Shown piece after piece: positions 1 through 8,277 of a stretch of 34,154 nt of DNA (positions are counted from its first letter, which is position 1; the number at the start of each line of letters is the position of its first letter). The notes below the pieces were generated by a model. It worked only from the letters and a program-made list of their open reading frames with translations. It ran no database searches and was not told where the DNA came from. The stretch covers positions 1-34,154 of the forward strand of contig JAPLSO010000066.1 of the NCBI GenBank assembly GCA_026398595.1. The letters are read 5' to 3'. The stretch is from Spirochaetota bacterium (GTDB lineage Bacteria; Spirochaetota; Spirochaetia; Treponematales; Rectinemataceae). The translations under genes were made by a program, and so were the position numbers.

Positions 1-641
1 TGGAGAACGCTGTTAATCTGGCGGTGGAACGCGGAACCCTCTGGTTGGTTGCTGGACAGGCGAGCCTCTGGGGCGAATCAGTCCCGCCAGGGATCCTTGA
101 CGATGGAGCTTCGCTACAAGGTCCGCCCGAACCGATTATGCCGGCTAAGCTCCTGCCCTCGGTTTTACCTGCCGCTTGGAGTGGCGATAAAGCCAGCGGT
201 CTATCCCTCTTGACTCAACTATCCGCCTTGTCTTCCCAAAACCTTCCTTGGAAGGCGGTCAGTGATGCAATCTCAGCCGCATTGAAGGCTCACTTCCTGG
301 AAATCGCCGACAGTTCCCAGACCTGGCCTTGCGATCTTGCGGGATCGCAATTCGCCCATTTCCGGCTGCTAACTACGACCACAACCCCGATCCAACGCCC
401 CGAACAGCCTCCGACTAATCCCAACATAGTACGGGCCCGAGCTCAGCTTGAGGGGGCCGCCATCCAAGATCTCGGTGATGCCGCGAACGAGCTCTTGGAG
501 CTGCGGGTTAAGTATTCGACGGCGATAACCTTCGAGGTGACCATCTCGCTGGGTGATGGGACTACTCCTCCTCCAGCTGAGGCCATCCAGAAAGTGAACA
601 CTATCCTGAAGACTATCCACTCCGACCTGCAACTGCAGTGA
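1..641 (+). CDS. C-terminal part of a DUF499-like defence-island ATPase (5' truncated by window)
   Basis: The reading frame is open from base 3, so the gene begins upstream of the window; about 212 C-terminal codons are present. The visible protein starts with a segment L-W-L-V-A-G-Q-x-S-L-x-G-E-x-V-P-x-G-I-L, followed by a P-P-x-P-I stretch and later P-W-K-A-V-S-D-A-I. From memory, this resembles the C-terminal part of large DUF499 ATPases, which occur next to DUF1156 methylases and helicases in defence islands. The last ~100 residues look like an alpha/beta domain of unknown role. No Walker motifs lie in this part. A helicase-like remnant follows 12 bases downstream on the same strand, which fits that neighbourhood. 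The coding call is fairly safe because the frame is long and the context suits it; the family name is tentative. Confidence 0.55.
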   Translation, partial: ENAVNLAVERGTLWLVAGQASLWGESVPPGILDDGASLQGPPEPIMPAKLLPSVLPAAWSGDKASGLSLLTQLSALSSQNLPWKAVSDAISAALKAHFLEIADSSQTWPCDLAGSQFAHFRLLTTTTTPIQRPEQPPTNPNIVRARAQLEGAAIQDLGDAANELLELRVKYSTAITFEVTISLGDGTTPPPAEAIQKVNTILKTIHSDLQLQ

Positions 642-653
642 TCCGGACATCCC

Positions 654-824
654 AGGAGGTTAGGCAATGGCATCCGACTCGCCTTCGATCACAAGGTCGA
701 TCAGGCCATCCAGGAGATCGTGGATACGAACTTCGATCTCTACAAGCGGATAACCGACGATCCTGCCTTTGGCGACGTATTGAAGAATCTTTTGTTTTCA
801 GCCTATATGCGACATCACGAATAG
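654..824 (+). pseudogene. Deletion remnant of a helicase / type I restriction HsdR-like gene
   Basis: A clear Shine-Dalgarno, AGGAGG at 654-659, precedes an ATG at 667, but that frame stops after about 28 codons. In another frame (codons from 663, stop TAG at 822-824) the sequence reads as a coherent protein end: hydrophilic helices containing V-D-Q-A-I-Q-E-I-V-D-T-N-F-D-L-Y-K-R, then I-T-D-D-P-A-F-G-D-V-L-K, finishing Y-M-R-H-H-E. That pattern resembles the C-terminus of DEAD/DEAH helicases or HsdR subunits. The simplest reading is that the start of the gene was joined to its last ~50 codons by a large out-of-frame internal deletion. Which helicase family it came from cannot be decided from this tail. 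Confidence 0.5.
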
Positions 825-848
825 GCGCTCTCCTTCGTGAGGCGGGCG

Positions 849-1808
849 TCACCCGCGGACTATCGACCCCGGCTTCAGGCAGCCTGCGTTGAGGGCGCCC
901 AGCCGGGCGCCTTCGCGGACGGCCTCCCTCAGGGAGGCTCCGCCCGAAAGGGCGAAGGCCAGGCCCGCGGTGAAGGCGTCGCCTGAGCCCGTTGGGTTGA
1001 GGGATTGAACGGGAACGATGGATTCTTCCGCGGCCTCGCCCCTTTCCTCGAACCAGATCGGCGCGCCGCCGCGGGTCAGCACCAGCTCGGTTTCGTAGCG
1101 CTTCTTCCATTCGACGGCGCTCGCGTGGGCCAGTTCGCGCAAGGAGAGTTCCCCCGCGCCCAGAGGTCCCTGGACTGTTCTCGCAAGGCCCTGGCCGGCG
1201 GCTCCGATCCCCGATTCCGGAAGACCGGCGAGGAACTCGGCCAGGTTGGGCTTTACCACGGCGGGACGGAAGGGCAGACAGGCGGCCAGATCCTTTCCCT
1301 TGATGTCGAGGACGGTCATCACGCCCAGGGCGGCGGCGCGTCGGGCCATCTCGGGCACGACCGAATCCGAATAACCCGCGGCCTTGGTCCCGGAGACGAT
1401 CAACACGTCGACCTCGCGGATTACGTCGTCGAAGAGCTCGAGCAGGGCTTCTTCGGTCCCCGACCGGACGGGCTTCGATTCCTCAACGAGTTCGGTAGCG
1501 GTGCCCACCTTGGCATCGATCACCGTCGTGCAGAAGCGCACATCGCTTCCCGAATCCACCCAGCGCAGGGATATACCGTCCGCGGCGCAGAGGGCACGGA
1601 ACCAGTCCCCGTCCGGGCCGCCCGAGTGGGTCAGGTGGATGGCCTCGGCCCCGAGCTGGCCGAGAATCCGGGCCACGTTGACGCCTTTGCCCGAAGCGTC
1701 CGTGCGGACGATACGGGCACGGTTGACCTCGTTGATCTTCAGGTCGTCGAAGAGGAGGGTCTTCTGGATCGTGGGATTGAGGCAGACAGCGAGGAATTTC
1801 TTGGGCAT
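849..1808 (-). CDS. PfkB-family 1-phosphofructokinase / tagatose-6-phosphate kinase-like
   Basis: This 319-residue sugar or sugar-phosphate kinase should act in the cytoplasm, transferring phosphate from ATP to a ketose phosphate. The N-terminal signature A-S-G-K-G-V-N-V-A lies at residues 38-46, and the anion-hole/catalytic-base motif N-P-T-G-S-G-D-A-F at 271-279 gives D277 as catalytic base. Overall length and both motifs fit the FruK/LacC branch rather than the ribokinase branch. The ATG at 1806-1808 gives a protein starting M-P-K-K. An in-frame GTG at 1815-1817 (AGGA nine bases upstream) would add three residues. The gene lies downstream of the monosaccharide ABC importer on the same strand, but two hairpins and its own possible promoter (1814-1843) separate them. 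The exact substrate cannot be read from the sequence. Confidence 0.85.
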   Translation of the reverse strand: MPKKFLAVCLNPTIQKTLLFDDLKINEVNRARIVRTDASGKGVNVARILGQLGAEAIHLTHSGGPDGDWFRALCAADGISLRWVDSGSDVRFCTTVIDAKVGTATELVEESKPVRSGTEEALLELFDDVIREVDVLIVSGTKAAGYSDSVVPEMARRAAALGVMTVLDIKGKDLAACLPFRPAVVKPNLAEFLAGLPESGIGAAGQGLARTVQGPLGAGELSLRELAHASAVEWKKRYETELVLTRGGAPIWFEERGEAAEESIVPVQSLNPTGSGDAFTAGLAFALSGGASLREAVREGARLGALNAGCLKPGSIVRG

Positions 1809-1813
1809 GGGAA

Positions 1814-1843
1814 ACACTAGCCGTCGTCCTAGGCTAAAGTCAA
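1814..1843 (-). promoter_or_regulatory. Possible promoter of the PfkB kinase gene
   Basis: On the minus strand a good -35, TTGACT (1838-1843), is followed after 18 bases by TAGTGT (1814-1819), a weak -10 that fits only TAnnnT. It ends five bases before the ATG at 1808. If real, the transcript would be leaderless or nearly so, like the better examples elsewhere in the window. Confidence 0.3.
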
Positions 1844-1906
1844 GGGAAGGCTTGAGGTATCGCCTTGTCCTCTGTAGTCCAGTACTGGGGCTTGGCGCTG
1901 TATGGT

Positions 1907-1966
1907 CGATGAATCCAGTGTAGCCGGATTCATCGCGTTGAGATCGGCTGCGCCGATCTCAACGCG
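1907..1966 (-). terminator. Two adjacent perfect hairpins at the end of the sugar-importer operon
   Basis: The first hairpin has 10-bp perfect arms (CGATGAATCC at 1907-1916, GGATTCATCG at 1926-1935) with a 9-base loop. The second has 15-bp perfect arms (1934-1948 and 1952-1966) with a three-base loop TGC; it includes the stop codon of the permease gene (1959-1961). They abut and share two bases. Neither is followed by a proper U-tract on the minus strand. On the plus strand the second is followed by CTTTCTTCTT. They probably end or protect the importer mRNA. A separate 10-bp palindrome, CCAGTACTGG, lies at 1879-1888. Confidence 0.6.
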
Positions 1967-3131
1967 CTTTCTTCTTGGACAGGACGTCGAAGGCCACGGC
2001 GAGGAGGAGGACGAGTCCCTTGACGATCATCTGCACGTCGCTTCCCATGCCCAGAATGGACATACCATTGTTGAGGACGCCCATGACGAGGGCGCCGATG
2101 ATGGCGCCGATGATCGTGCCTACCCCGCCGTAGGCCGATGCTCCGCCGATGAAGCAGGCGGCTATGGCGTCGAGCTCGAAGTTTCCGCCCGACTGGGGGG
2201 AGGCCGCGTTGAGGCGGGAGGTGAAGGCCATGCCGGCGACGGCCGCCAGGACGCCCATGTTGACGTAGGCGAGGAAGAGGACCTTGTTGGTGTTGATGCC
2301 CGAGAGCTGGGCCGCCTTTTCGTTGCCGCCCATGGCGTAGAGATACCGGCCCGGGACGGTGTTCATCGTGAAGAAGGAGTAAGCCAGGATCAAAATTCCG
2401 ATGATGATGAAGATGACGGGCAGGCCCTTGTACTGGGCGAGCCAGATGGTGATCAGGAGGATGGCGGCGGACACCAGGACGATCTGGGCGATAAAGGCCG
2501 CGAGCGGCGCCACTTCGAAGCCGTTCCGCCGGTGGGCGGCGCGGCGCCGTATCTGAGAGAAAATGTAGGCGGCCGTAAGGAGAACGCCGACGATCATGGC
2601 TGTTCCGTTGAGCGCGCCCTTGGGGGCTCCCAGGATATCGGGGACGAAGCCCGAACTGATGCGCTGGAAGGCCTCGGGGAAGGGCCCGAGCGTGAGGCCC
2701 TTGAGCATGAAGAGGGTAAGGCCGCGGAAGAGGAGCTGGCCGGCGAGGGTGACGATGAAGGCGGGAATGCGTATATAGGCGATCCAGAAGCCCTGCCAGA
2801 TGCCGATGATCATGCCGATGAGGATGGCGAAGACTAGGGAGAGGCCCAGGGGCAGGTTCATCGTGATGATGAAATTGCCGCAGAGGGCGCCGATGAAGGC
2901 GACGACCGAACCCACGGAGAGGTCGATGTTGCCGCCCGTGAGAATGCAGAGGGTCATGCCGATCGCGAGGATGAAGACGTAGGCGTTCTGGAGGATCAGG
3001 TTCGTGACGTTCATCGGGACCAGGAGGATGCCATGCGTCAGAATCTGGAAAAGAAGCATGATGAAGACCAGGGCGATGAGCATGGCGTACTGCCTGATAT
3101 TTTTCTTGAACAGATTTTTAATATTTTCCAT
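1959..3131 (-). CDS. mmsB: Multiple-monosaccharide ABC transporter permease (GguB/MmsB/XylH type)
   Basis: This 390-residue integral membrane protein forms the channel of a CUT2-class importer for monosaccharides such as xylose, glucose, galactose or arabinose. It starts with a short basic segment, then many hydrophobic helices typical of the BPD_transp_2 family. The family landmark [17 protein letters not shown] lies near residue 70, and [15 protein letters not shown] near 335. The long polar insertion around residues 185-215 is typical of the GguB/XylH branch, which is longer than RbsC. Its start overlaps the end of the ATPase gene by 14 bases, so the two are translationally coupled. The order is binding protein, ATPase, permease, all on the minus strand. 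Confidence 0.9.
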   Translation of the reverse strand: MENIKNLFKKNIRQYAMLIALVFIMLLFQILTHGILLVPMNVTNLILQNAYVFILAIGMTLCILTGGNIDLSVGSVVAFIGALCGNFIITMNLPLGLSLVFAILIGMIIGIWQGFWIAYIRIPAFIVTLAGQLLFRGLTLFMLKGLTLGPFPEAFQRISSGFVPDILGAPKGALNGTAMIVGVLLTAAYIFSQIRRRAAHRRNGFEVAPLAAFIAQIVLVSAAILLITIWLAQYKGLPVIFIIIGILILAYSFFTMNTVPGRYLYAMGGNEKAAQLSGINTNKVLFLAYVNMGVLAAVAGMAFTSRLNAASPQSGGNFELDAIAACFIGGASAYGGVGTIIGAIIGALVMGVLNNGMSILGMGSDVQMIVKGLVLLLAVAFDVLSKKKAR

Positions 3132-4674
3132 TTCCGCCCTCCGCCGTACTCTGCATGATGCACTTCATGATGCCTTCTGGGGTCGCCTCGGCGCGCCCGA
3201 ACTCCCCGACGATCCGGCCTTCGTTCATGACATAGATCCGATCCGAGATGCCGAGAATCTCGGGCAGCTCCGAGGAGATGAAAATCACCGATTTGCCTTC
3301 GTTCGCCAGCTCGTTGATTATCATGTAGATTTCGTACTTCGCCCCGACGTCGATGCCCCGCGTCGGCTCATCGAGGATACAGACCTCGGGCTCGGTGAAG
3401 ATCCATTTGGAGAGAACCACTTTTTGCTGATTGCCTCCCGAGAGGTTGCCTGCCTTCTGGAGGATGCTCGATGAACGTATGTTGAGTTTGCCCCGGTATT
3501 CCTCGGCGACCCCGATCTCGCGATCGGCGTCGATCACCCAGTGCCTGGAAACCTTATTCAGCCCCGCGATGGTGATGTTCTCCTTGATGTCGCCGATGAG
3601 GTTGAGTCCCGCCGTCTTGCGGTCCTCGGTCGAGTAGGCGATGCCCTGGTCGATAGCCTGCCGCACGGTGCCGAGTTGGATTTCCTTGCCGTTCTTGAAG
3701 GCCTTGCCCGTTATGCGCAGGCCGTAGGACCGCCCGAAGATGCTCATGGCCAGCTCGGTGCGGCCCGCGCCCATAAGGCCGGCCAGACCCACCACTTCGC
3801 CCTTGCGCACCTTAATACTGACGTTCTTGATCATCTGGCGTTCGGGGTTGATGGGGCTGTAGACGTTCCAGTCCTTGATCTCGAAGGCCGTGTCCCCGAT
3901 TTTCGGCTCGCGCTTGGGAAAGCGGTCCAGCAGTTCGCGCCCGACCATGCCCTTGATGATCCTGTCCTCGTCGATGGAGTCCTTTCCCTTTTTCAGGGTT
4001 TCGATGGTGACGCCGTCGCGGATGATCGTGATGGAGTCGGCCACCTTGGATATCTCGTTGAGCTTGTGCGAGATGAGGATCGAGGTCAGTCCCTTGGCCT
4101 TCAGGTTGACGAGGAGGCCCAGAAGGTGCTCCGAGTCGTCCTCGTTGAGGGAGGCCGTCGGCTCGTCCAGGATGAGGAGCTTGGTATTGCGTGAAAGGGC
4201 CTTAGCGATTTCGACGAGCTGCTGCTTGCCGACCGAGATGTCCTTCACCGGGGTGGAGGGGTTTTCCTTCAGGCCAACGAGGTCGAGGAGAACCCTTGCC
4301 TCGGCGTAGGTTTTGTCCCAGTCGATGACGGAGTTCTTCGCCCTTTCGTTGGTGAGGAAGATGTTCTCGCCGATGGAGAGGTAGGGGATGAGGGCGAGCT
4401 CCTGGTGAATGATGCCGATCCCCTTGCGTTCGCTCTCGCGCACTTCCTTGAAGCTGCATTCAGCGCCTTCGAACACGATCGTACCCGTGTAGGAGCCGTG
4501 GGGGTAGACGCCCGAGAGGATGTTCATGAGGGTGGACTTGCCGGCGCCGTTCTCGCCCACGAGGGCATGGATTTCGCCCTGCCGGATCGTCAGGTTGACG
4601 TGGCTCAGGGCGGTGACGCCGGGAAACAGCTTCGTTATATCCCGCATTTCAAGGATCGTAGGCTCCAAGATCAC
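3118..4674 (-). CDS. mmsA: Multiple-monosaccharide ABC transporter ATPase (GguA/MmsA type)
   Basis: This 518-residue double ATPase powers the CUT2 sugar importer from the cytoplasmic face. The first nucleotide-binding domain has Walker [10 protein letters not shown] at residues 40-48, an unusual signature D-I-S-V-G-K-Q-Q instead of LSGGQ, and Walker [11 protein letters not shown]. The second domain has the degenerate P-loop G-L-M-G-A-G-R-T-E typical of this class, signature L-S-G-G-N-Q-Q-K and [11 protein letters not shown]. The start is a GTG at 4672-4674 with AAGGAG only three bases away, which is tight. The gene is separated from the upstream binding-protein gene by an 84-base gap containing a strong hairpin, and it overlaps the permease gene by 14 bases. 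Confidence 0.92.
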   Translation of the reverse strand: MILEPTILEMRDITKLFPGVTALSHVNLTIRQGEIHALVGENGAGKSTLMNILSGVYPHGSYTGTIVFEGAECSFKEVRESERKGIGIIHQELALIPYLSIGENIFLTNERAKNSVIDWDKTYAEARVLLDLVGLKENPSTPVKDISVGKQQLVEIAKALSRNTKLLILDEPTASLNEDDSEHLLGLLVNLKAKGLTSILISHKLNEISKVADSITIIRDGVTIETLKKGKDSIDEDRIIKGMVGRELLDRFPKREPKIGDTAFEIKDWNVYSPINPERQMIKNVSIKVRKGEVVGLAGLMGAGRTELAMSIFGRSYGLRITGKAFKNGKEIQLGTVRQAIDQGIAYSTEDRKTAGLNLIGDIKENITIAGLNKVSRHWVIDADREIGVAEEYRGKLNIRSSSILQKAGNLSGGNQQKVVLSKWIFTEPEVCILDEPTRGIDVGAKYEIYMIINELANEGKSVIFISSELPEILGISDRIYVMNEGRIVGEFGRAEATPEGIMKCIMQSTAEGGNGKY

Positions 4675-4715
4675 CCGCTCCTTTCCTGGTTTTGTTCTGC
4701 GCTACAGAAAGAGAA

Positions 4716-4741
4716 CCCGCGCGCGAAAAGCCGCGCGCGGG
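4716..4741 (-). terminator. GC-rich hairpin between the binding-protein and ATPase genes (attenuator / mRNA stabiliser)
   Basis: Perfect 10-bp arms, CCCGCGCGCG (4716-4725) and CGCGCGCGGG (4732-4741), enclose a six-base loop. On the minus strand it is followed by the pyrimidine-rich TTCTCTTTCTG. Placed just after the binding-protein gene, it would leave more binding-protein message than ATPase/permease message, as is common in binding-protein-dependent operons. Confidence 0.7.
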
Positions 4742-4758
4742 CCCCATTCATGTTTAAA

Positions 4759-5820
4759 TTATTTTAGATCTGCCGCGGTGTAATAGCCAGTGTCGACGAG
4801 GAGGGCCTTATAGTTGTTCTTGTCGGCATAGACGGGGTCGCAGAGGAAGGAGGGAACGACCTTGACGCCGTTGTTGTAGGTCTTCGTGTCGTTGACGGGG
4901 ACGGTCTTGCCGCTCATGAGGGCGTCAACCATGTCGACGACCTGGGCGGCCAGGGTGCGGGTGTCCTTGAAGATCGACATGGACTGCTGTCCGGCGATCA
5001 TGGCCTTCACGTTGGCTTTGTCGCAGTCCTGCCCCGTGAGCACAGGGTATGCCTTGCCGGCGGTACCATAGCCGGCGTTCTTGAGGGAGGCTACGATGCC
5101 GATGGCGAGGCTGTCGTTCGGGGAGAGCACGACGTCGAGCTTCGCGCCCGAGGCGTACTTGGCCGTGATGAGGTTGTCCATCCTGGCCTGGGCAGTCGCG
5201 GAGTTCCATGCCGGTATGGCGATGGTGGTGAACTCGGTCTGTCCGGTCGGGACGACGAGCTTCTTGGAATCCATGTAGGGCTTCAGGATGCTGATCGCGC
5301 CGTTGAAGAAGAAGGTCGCGTTGTTGTCATCGGGCGATCCGGCGAAGAGCTCGAGGTTGAAGGGGCCCTTGGCCGTCTTAAGCGCGAGAGCCTTCTCGAT
5401 GTACTGGCCCTGGATGACGCCGACCTTGAAGTTGTCGAAAGTCGCGTAGTAGTCGCAGTCCGGGGTGTTCATGATCAGGCGGTCGTAGGCGATGACCTTG
5501 ATCTCGTGCTCCCTGGCCTGTTTCAGGACATCGCTGAGCACCGAGCCGTCGATCGAGGCGATCACGAGGACCTTGCAGCCCTGGGTGATCATGTTCTCGA
5601 GCTGCTGGACCTGGGTGTTCACGTCGTTATTGGCATACTGGAGAACGACTTTGTAGCCCTTGGCCTCGAGTTTGGCCTTCATGTTCGCGCCGTCCTGGTT
5701 CCATCGCTGGAGCGACTGAGTCGGCATGGCGACGCCGATAAGGGCACCCTTTCCAGCCTGAGCCCACGCACCCGAAAGTACCATGGCGATGCCAAGCACC
5801 AATAATAGAGCTTTCTTCAT
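4759..5820 (-). CDS. chvE: ChvE-like monosaccharide-binding periplasmic protein
   Basis: This 353-residue solute receptor of the CUT2 importer captures monosaccharides outside the inner membrane and delivers them to the neighbouring permease. It has an N-terminal signal peptide (M-K-K-A then a hydrophobic stretch, probable cleavage near A-W-A at residues 18-20). The peripla_BP_4 fold is visible as G-V-A-M-P-T-Q-S-L-Q-R-W, then V-L-V-I-A-S-I-D-G-S near residue 95, V-I-A-Y-D-R-L-I near 119 and V-L-T-G-Q-D-C-D-K-A-N-V near 270. These match the ChvE branch rather than RbsB. The ATG at 5818-5820 is chosen because AGGAGG lies at 5828-5833; a longer frame to 5907 lacks such a site. First gene of the importer operon, divergent from an AraC regulator. 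Confidence 0.92.
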   Translation of the reverse strand: MKKALLLVLGIAMVLSGAWAQAGKGALIGVAMPTQSLQRWNQDGANMKAKLEAKGYKVVLQYANNDVNTQVQQLENMITQGCKVLVIASIDGSVLSDVLKQAREHEIKVIAYDRLIMNTPDCDYYATFDNFKVGVIQGQYIEKALALKTAKGPFNLELFAGSPDDNNATFFFNGAISILKPYMDSKKLVVPTGQTEFTTIAIPAWNSATAQARMDNLITAKYASGAKLDVVLSPNDSLAIGIVASLKNAGYGTAGKAYPVLTGQDCDKANVKAMIAGQQSMSIFKDTRTLAAQVVDMVDALMSGKTVPVNDTKTYNNGVKVVPSFLCDPVYADKNNYKALLVDTGYYTAADLK

Positions 5821-5836
5821 CGCATATTCCTCCTTG

Positions 5837-5887
5837 TGCCATGTATCATGGCAGGCATCGAGGCTTTGAAGCCTCTGTACATATGTA
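5837..5887. promoter_or_regulatory. Three short palindromes in the chvE leader / control region
   Basis: Between the regulator and the binding-protein gene there are TGCCATG-TAT-CATGGCA (5837-5853), GAGGCTT-TG-AAGCCTC (5860-5875) and TACATATGTA (5878-5887). The last coincides with the likely -10 of the operon promoter. Any of them could be a regulator site or leader structure. AraC-family operators are usually direct rather than inverted repeats, so the match to the neighbouring regulator is uncertain. Confidence 0.4.
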
Positions 5888-5907
5888 TGCTCCACCTTGT
5901 CTTGCAA
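5878..5907 (-). promoter_or_regulatory. Likely promoter of the chvE-mmsA-mmsB operon
   Basis: On the minus strand TTGCAA (5902-5907), an 18-base spacer and TATGTA (5878-5883) form a plausible sigma-70-type promoter. The leader of about 50 bases contains two small palindromes and ends at the AGGAGG site of chvE. Confidence 0.45.
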
Positions 5908-5921
5908 CGGAATGGCGGGAA

Positions 5922-5951
5922 TTGATAGTGTATATCCAAAAGTGATATTCT
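5922..5951 (+). promoter_or_regulatory. Likely promoter of the AraC-family regulator
   Basis: TTGATA (5922-5927), an 18-base spacer and TATTCT (5946-5951) precede the regulator gene. TATTCT is also the -10 of the amino-acid transporter operon at 28303. The -35 elements of this promoter and of the divergent chvE promoter are only 14 bases apart, so one regulator could control both. Confidence 0.45.
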
Positions 5952-5999
5952 ATAGGTTGCTCAGGGCTGTTGGAATGCTGTTTCTCCATAGGGGGACTG

Positions 6000-6881
6000 G
6001 TGCGTTTCGAAGATATCGTCTTCGTCTATCACTTGAGCGACCCGGGCCAGATCGCCTGGCACGGCAGGTATCACTATCATGAGGCCGGGCGCTACGAGAT
6101 ACATTACTTCGTCTCGGGTGAAGGCTGCTTCCGCAACGCCGCCTCACGCTTCGCTATCGAGAGCGGAAGCCTTTACCTAAGCTCACCCGGAATGCGGCAC
6201 CAGATTCTGGCCACCGTGTCCGAAAAGCCAATCACTTATTACGCCGTCCTCGTAGACGTCTCCGACGATGCCGAGGCCCGCGCCCTTTTAGACCGGCTGG
6301 TAGGCAGGGGCGAGGGGAGGATTATAGGAAGCAGCTACCGGTTCTTTTTCGCCGATCTCCTCGAAAAGCACTTGTCGGGGGACCGGGAGCTGGAGCATTC
6401 GGCGCGGCACGCCTTTATCTCATTTCTATACCAGATCTCGGCGGGCAAGCATCCCAACTGGGCGGCGGCGGACAATGTCCATATCGAGAAGGCGATCGCG
6501 ATCATGCAATCGAGGATAGAGCGCCGTCTCGACCTCGTGGAACTCTGCCGCAGGCTGGACGTCTCCCGCGAGCATTTCATCCGTCTTTTCTCCAGCTATA
6601 TGGGGATGCCGCCCATGCGCTACTACGCGCGTCTCAAGATCGAGGCGGCACGCGCCATGCTTTCGAGTACGAACCTCCACGTGGGCGAAATAGCCGATAA
6701 ACTCGGGTTCGACAGCCAGTTCTCCTTCTCGAGGGCTTTCCGACGGACGACGGGCATATCGCCGTCCGACTACAGGGACAGGTTCCTCCAGAAAGTGGAT
6801 TTTATCGTCGATAGGGAAGCGGACGACGAGGTGGGCTTAAGCGAGCCCAGGGCTCTCCTGCGAGGCGGAGAGCGGGAATAG
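6000..6881 (+). CDS. AraC-family transcriptional regulator
   Basis: This roughly 293-residue regulator has an N-terminal cupin-like sensing domain (Y-E-I-H-Y-F-V-S-G-E-G, then S-P-G-M-R-H-Q-I) and a C-terminal DNA-binding domain with two helix-turn-helix units. The family landmarks are visible: L-C-R-R-L-D-V-S-R-E-H-F-I-R-L-F, Y-Y-A-R-L-K-I-E-A-A-R, and I-A-D-K-L-G-F-D-S-Q-F-S-F-S-R-A-F-R-R. The GTG at 6000-6002 has the purine-rich AGGGGGA just upstream; an in-frame TTG at 5970 would add ten residues including two adjacent cysteines and looks less likely. It diverges from the ChvE/MmsAB operon and very probably controls it in response to the imported sugar; that target is inferred from position only. 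Confidence 0.9.
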   Translation: MRFEDIVFVYHLSDPGQIAWHGRYHYHEAGRYEIHYFVSGEGCFRNAASRFAIESGSLYLSSPGMRHQILATVSEKPITYYAVLVDVSDDAEARALLDRLVGRGEGRIIGSSYRFFFADLLEKHLSGDRELEHSARHAFISFLYQISAGKHPNWAAADNVHIEKAIAIMQSRIERRLDLVELCRRLDVSREHFIRLFSSYMGMPPMRYYARLKIEAARAMLSSTNLHVGEIADKLGFDSQFSFSRAFRRTTGISPSDYRDRFLQKVDFIVDREADDEVGLSEPRALLRGGERE

Positions 6882-6956
6882 CGCTGGCCGATCGATCATC
6901 GCGGGCGTCATCCGAATCGCCTGACGGCTTCGTTTTCCGCTCTTTCCGGGTCTGGC

Positions 6957-6985
6957 AAGACAAAGACGATTTCATAGACTATACT
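6957..6985 (+). promoter_or_regulatory. Likely promoter of the iron alcohol dehydrogenase gene
   Basis: AAGACA (6957-6962), a 17-base spacer and TATACT (6980-6985) sit 32 bases before the ATG. The predicted transcript start near 6992 leaves a leader of about 26 bases containing AAGGAG. Confidence 0.5.
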
Positions 6986-7017
6986 GGCGAACCGACAATA
7001 GATTGCAAGGAGACCGT

Positions 7018-8190
7018 ATGAACAATTTCGTTTTCAATCTTCCTACCCGGATATTTTTCGGCCGAGGCATGGAGAATCAGGTGGGTGTGGAGACGGCCCG
7101 GTATTCGAAGAAAATTCTGCTTCATTTCGGCGGATCGAGCGCCAGCAAGTCGGGCCTCCTCGGCCGTGTGCGCGCTTCTCTTGCGGCCGCCGGCGTCGAG
7201 TGGGTCGAGCTGGGAGGCGTCAAGCCTAACCCTGCCTTAAGTCTCGTGTACAAGGGCATCGAACTCTGCAGGAAGGAGCGGATCGGACTCGTCCTGGCCG
7301 TAGGCGGCGGCAGTGTCATCGACTCGTCCAAGGCCATAGCGGCAGGAACCCTCTACTCTGGCGATGTCTGGGATTTCTACACCGGCAAGGCCGAGCCACC
7401 CAAAACCGCCCTCCCCGTGGCCACCATTCTCACCATACCCGCCGCCGGAAGCGAATCCTCATGCGGCTCGGTCATCACCAAGGAGGAAGGGGCGCTCAAG
7501 CGTCCCCTCAACGCCGACTGTATCTATCCACGATTCTCGATTCTCGACCCCGAGCTTGCCTTCACCCTGCCTGAAAACCAGATCGCCAACGGGGCGGCCG
7601 ACATCATGGCCCACCTCATGGAGAGGTACTTTACCAACGTCGACCACGTCGAGTTCTCCGACCGTCTCATCGAGGCCACCCTTCGCACGGTTGTGGCTGT
7701 TGCTCCCCGAGTCCTCGCCGACAAGACAGGCTACGACGCTTGGGCCGAGTTAATGTGGGCCGGCGCGATTGCCCACAACAACCTCCTCGACCGCGGCCGC
7801 GTCGGCGACTGGGCCTCCCACGACATCGAGCACGAACTCTCCGGCATCTACGACATAGCCCACGGAGCCGGCCTGGCTGTCGTCTTCCCGGCCTGGATGA
7901 AGTACAACCTCAGGCACGACATCCCCAGGTTCGCCCAGTTCGCCTTCCGCGTCTGGGGCGTCGAGCCCGACGGCTTCGAGCCTGAGCGTGCCGCCCGGGA
8001 GGGCATAGCCCGCCTCGAAGCCTTCTGGAAGAGCCTCGGCCTATCTGTCAGGCTCTCAGGTCTGGGCATCGGCCTCGACCGCGCGGCCGAGATGGCGCGC
8101 AAGTGCACGGACGCCGATTCCCACTCTGTCGGGCAGTTCGTGCACTTGACCAGCGCCGACATCGAGAAGATCTACAGGCTGGCGGAGTGA
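7018..8190 (+). CDS. Iron-containing alcohol dehydrogenase (YqhD / butanol-dehydrogenase type)
   Basis: This 390-residue cytosolic dehydrogenase should reduce short aldehydes to alcohols with NAD(P)H. The nucleotide-binding G-G-G-S-V-I-D-S-S-K lies at residues 97-106. The four metal ligands are visible as D195, H199, H268 and H282, one residue offset from D194/H198/H267/H281 of E. coli YqhD. The motif N-G-A-A-D-I-M-A-H and the region W-A-S-H-D-I-E-H-E-L-S place it in the YqhD/BdhB branch, which is usually NADPH-dependent. ATG at 7018-7020 follows AAGGAG. It lies tail to tail with fucI, so reduction of a lactaldehyde-like product of fucose breakdown is possible, but this is inference; FucO itself belongs to another branch of the family. 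Confidence 0.9.
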   Translation: MNNFVFNLPTRIFFGRGMENQVGVETARYSKKILLHFGGSSASKSGLLGRVRASLAAAGVEWVELGGVKPNPALSLVYKGIELCRKERIGLVLAVGGGSVIDSSKAIAAGTLYSGDVWDFYTGKAEPPKTALPVATILTIPAAGSESSCGSVITKEEGALKRPLNADCIYPRFSILDPELAFTLPENQIANGAADIMAHLMERYFTNVDHVEFSDRLIEATLRTVVAVAPRVLADKTGYDAWAELMWAGAIAHNNLLDRGRVGDWASHDIEHELSGIYDIAHGAGLAVVFPAWMKYNLRHDIPRFAQFAFRVWGVEPDGFEPERAAREGIARLEAFWKSLGLSVRLSGLGIGLDRAAEMARKCTDADSHSVGQFVHLTSADIEKIYRLAE

Positions 8191-8240
8191 GAATATCGGC
8201 GGCGTAGGCGTCTAGTGCCGATGCCAGGGTCTGACGCCAT

Positions 8241-8259
8241 GCGCCTCGCCGCCAGGCGC
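8241..8259. terminator. Hairpin between convergent genes
   Basis: Six-bp arms GCGCCT (8241-8246) and AGGCGC (8254-8259) with a seven-base loop lie in the 87-base gap between the convergent dehydrogenase and fucI genes. No U-tract follows on either strand, so it is a weak candidate for a shared terminator. Confidence 0.35.
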
Positions 8260-8277
8260 GGAAATCCTTGCTCCACG

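Noticed and set aside
1902-2837. Long plus-strand open frame (311 codons) opposite the permease gene
   Set aside because: It is rich in D, E, G and H with no fold-like pattern, and lies antisense to a clearly recognisable permease. Long antisense frames are usual at this GC content.
5878-5887. TACATATGTA as a second site for the LacI-family regulator
   Set aside because: It lacks the central CG and the outer bases of the 16293-16308 palindrome, so it is unlikely to bind the same protein.
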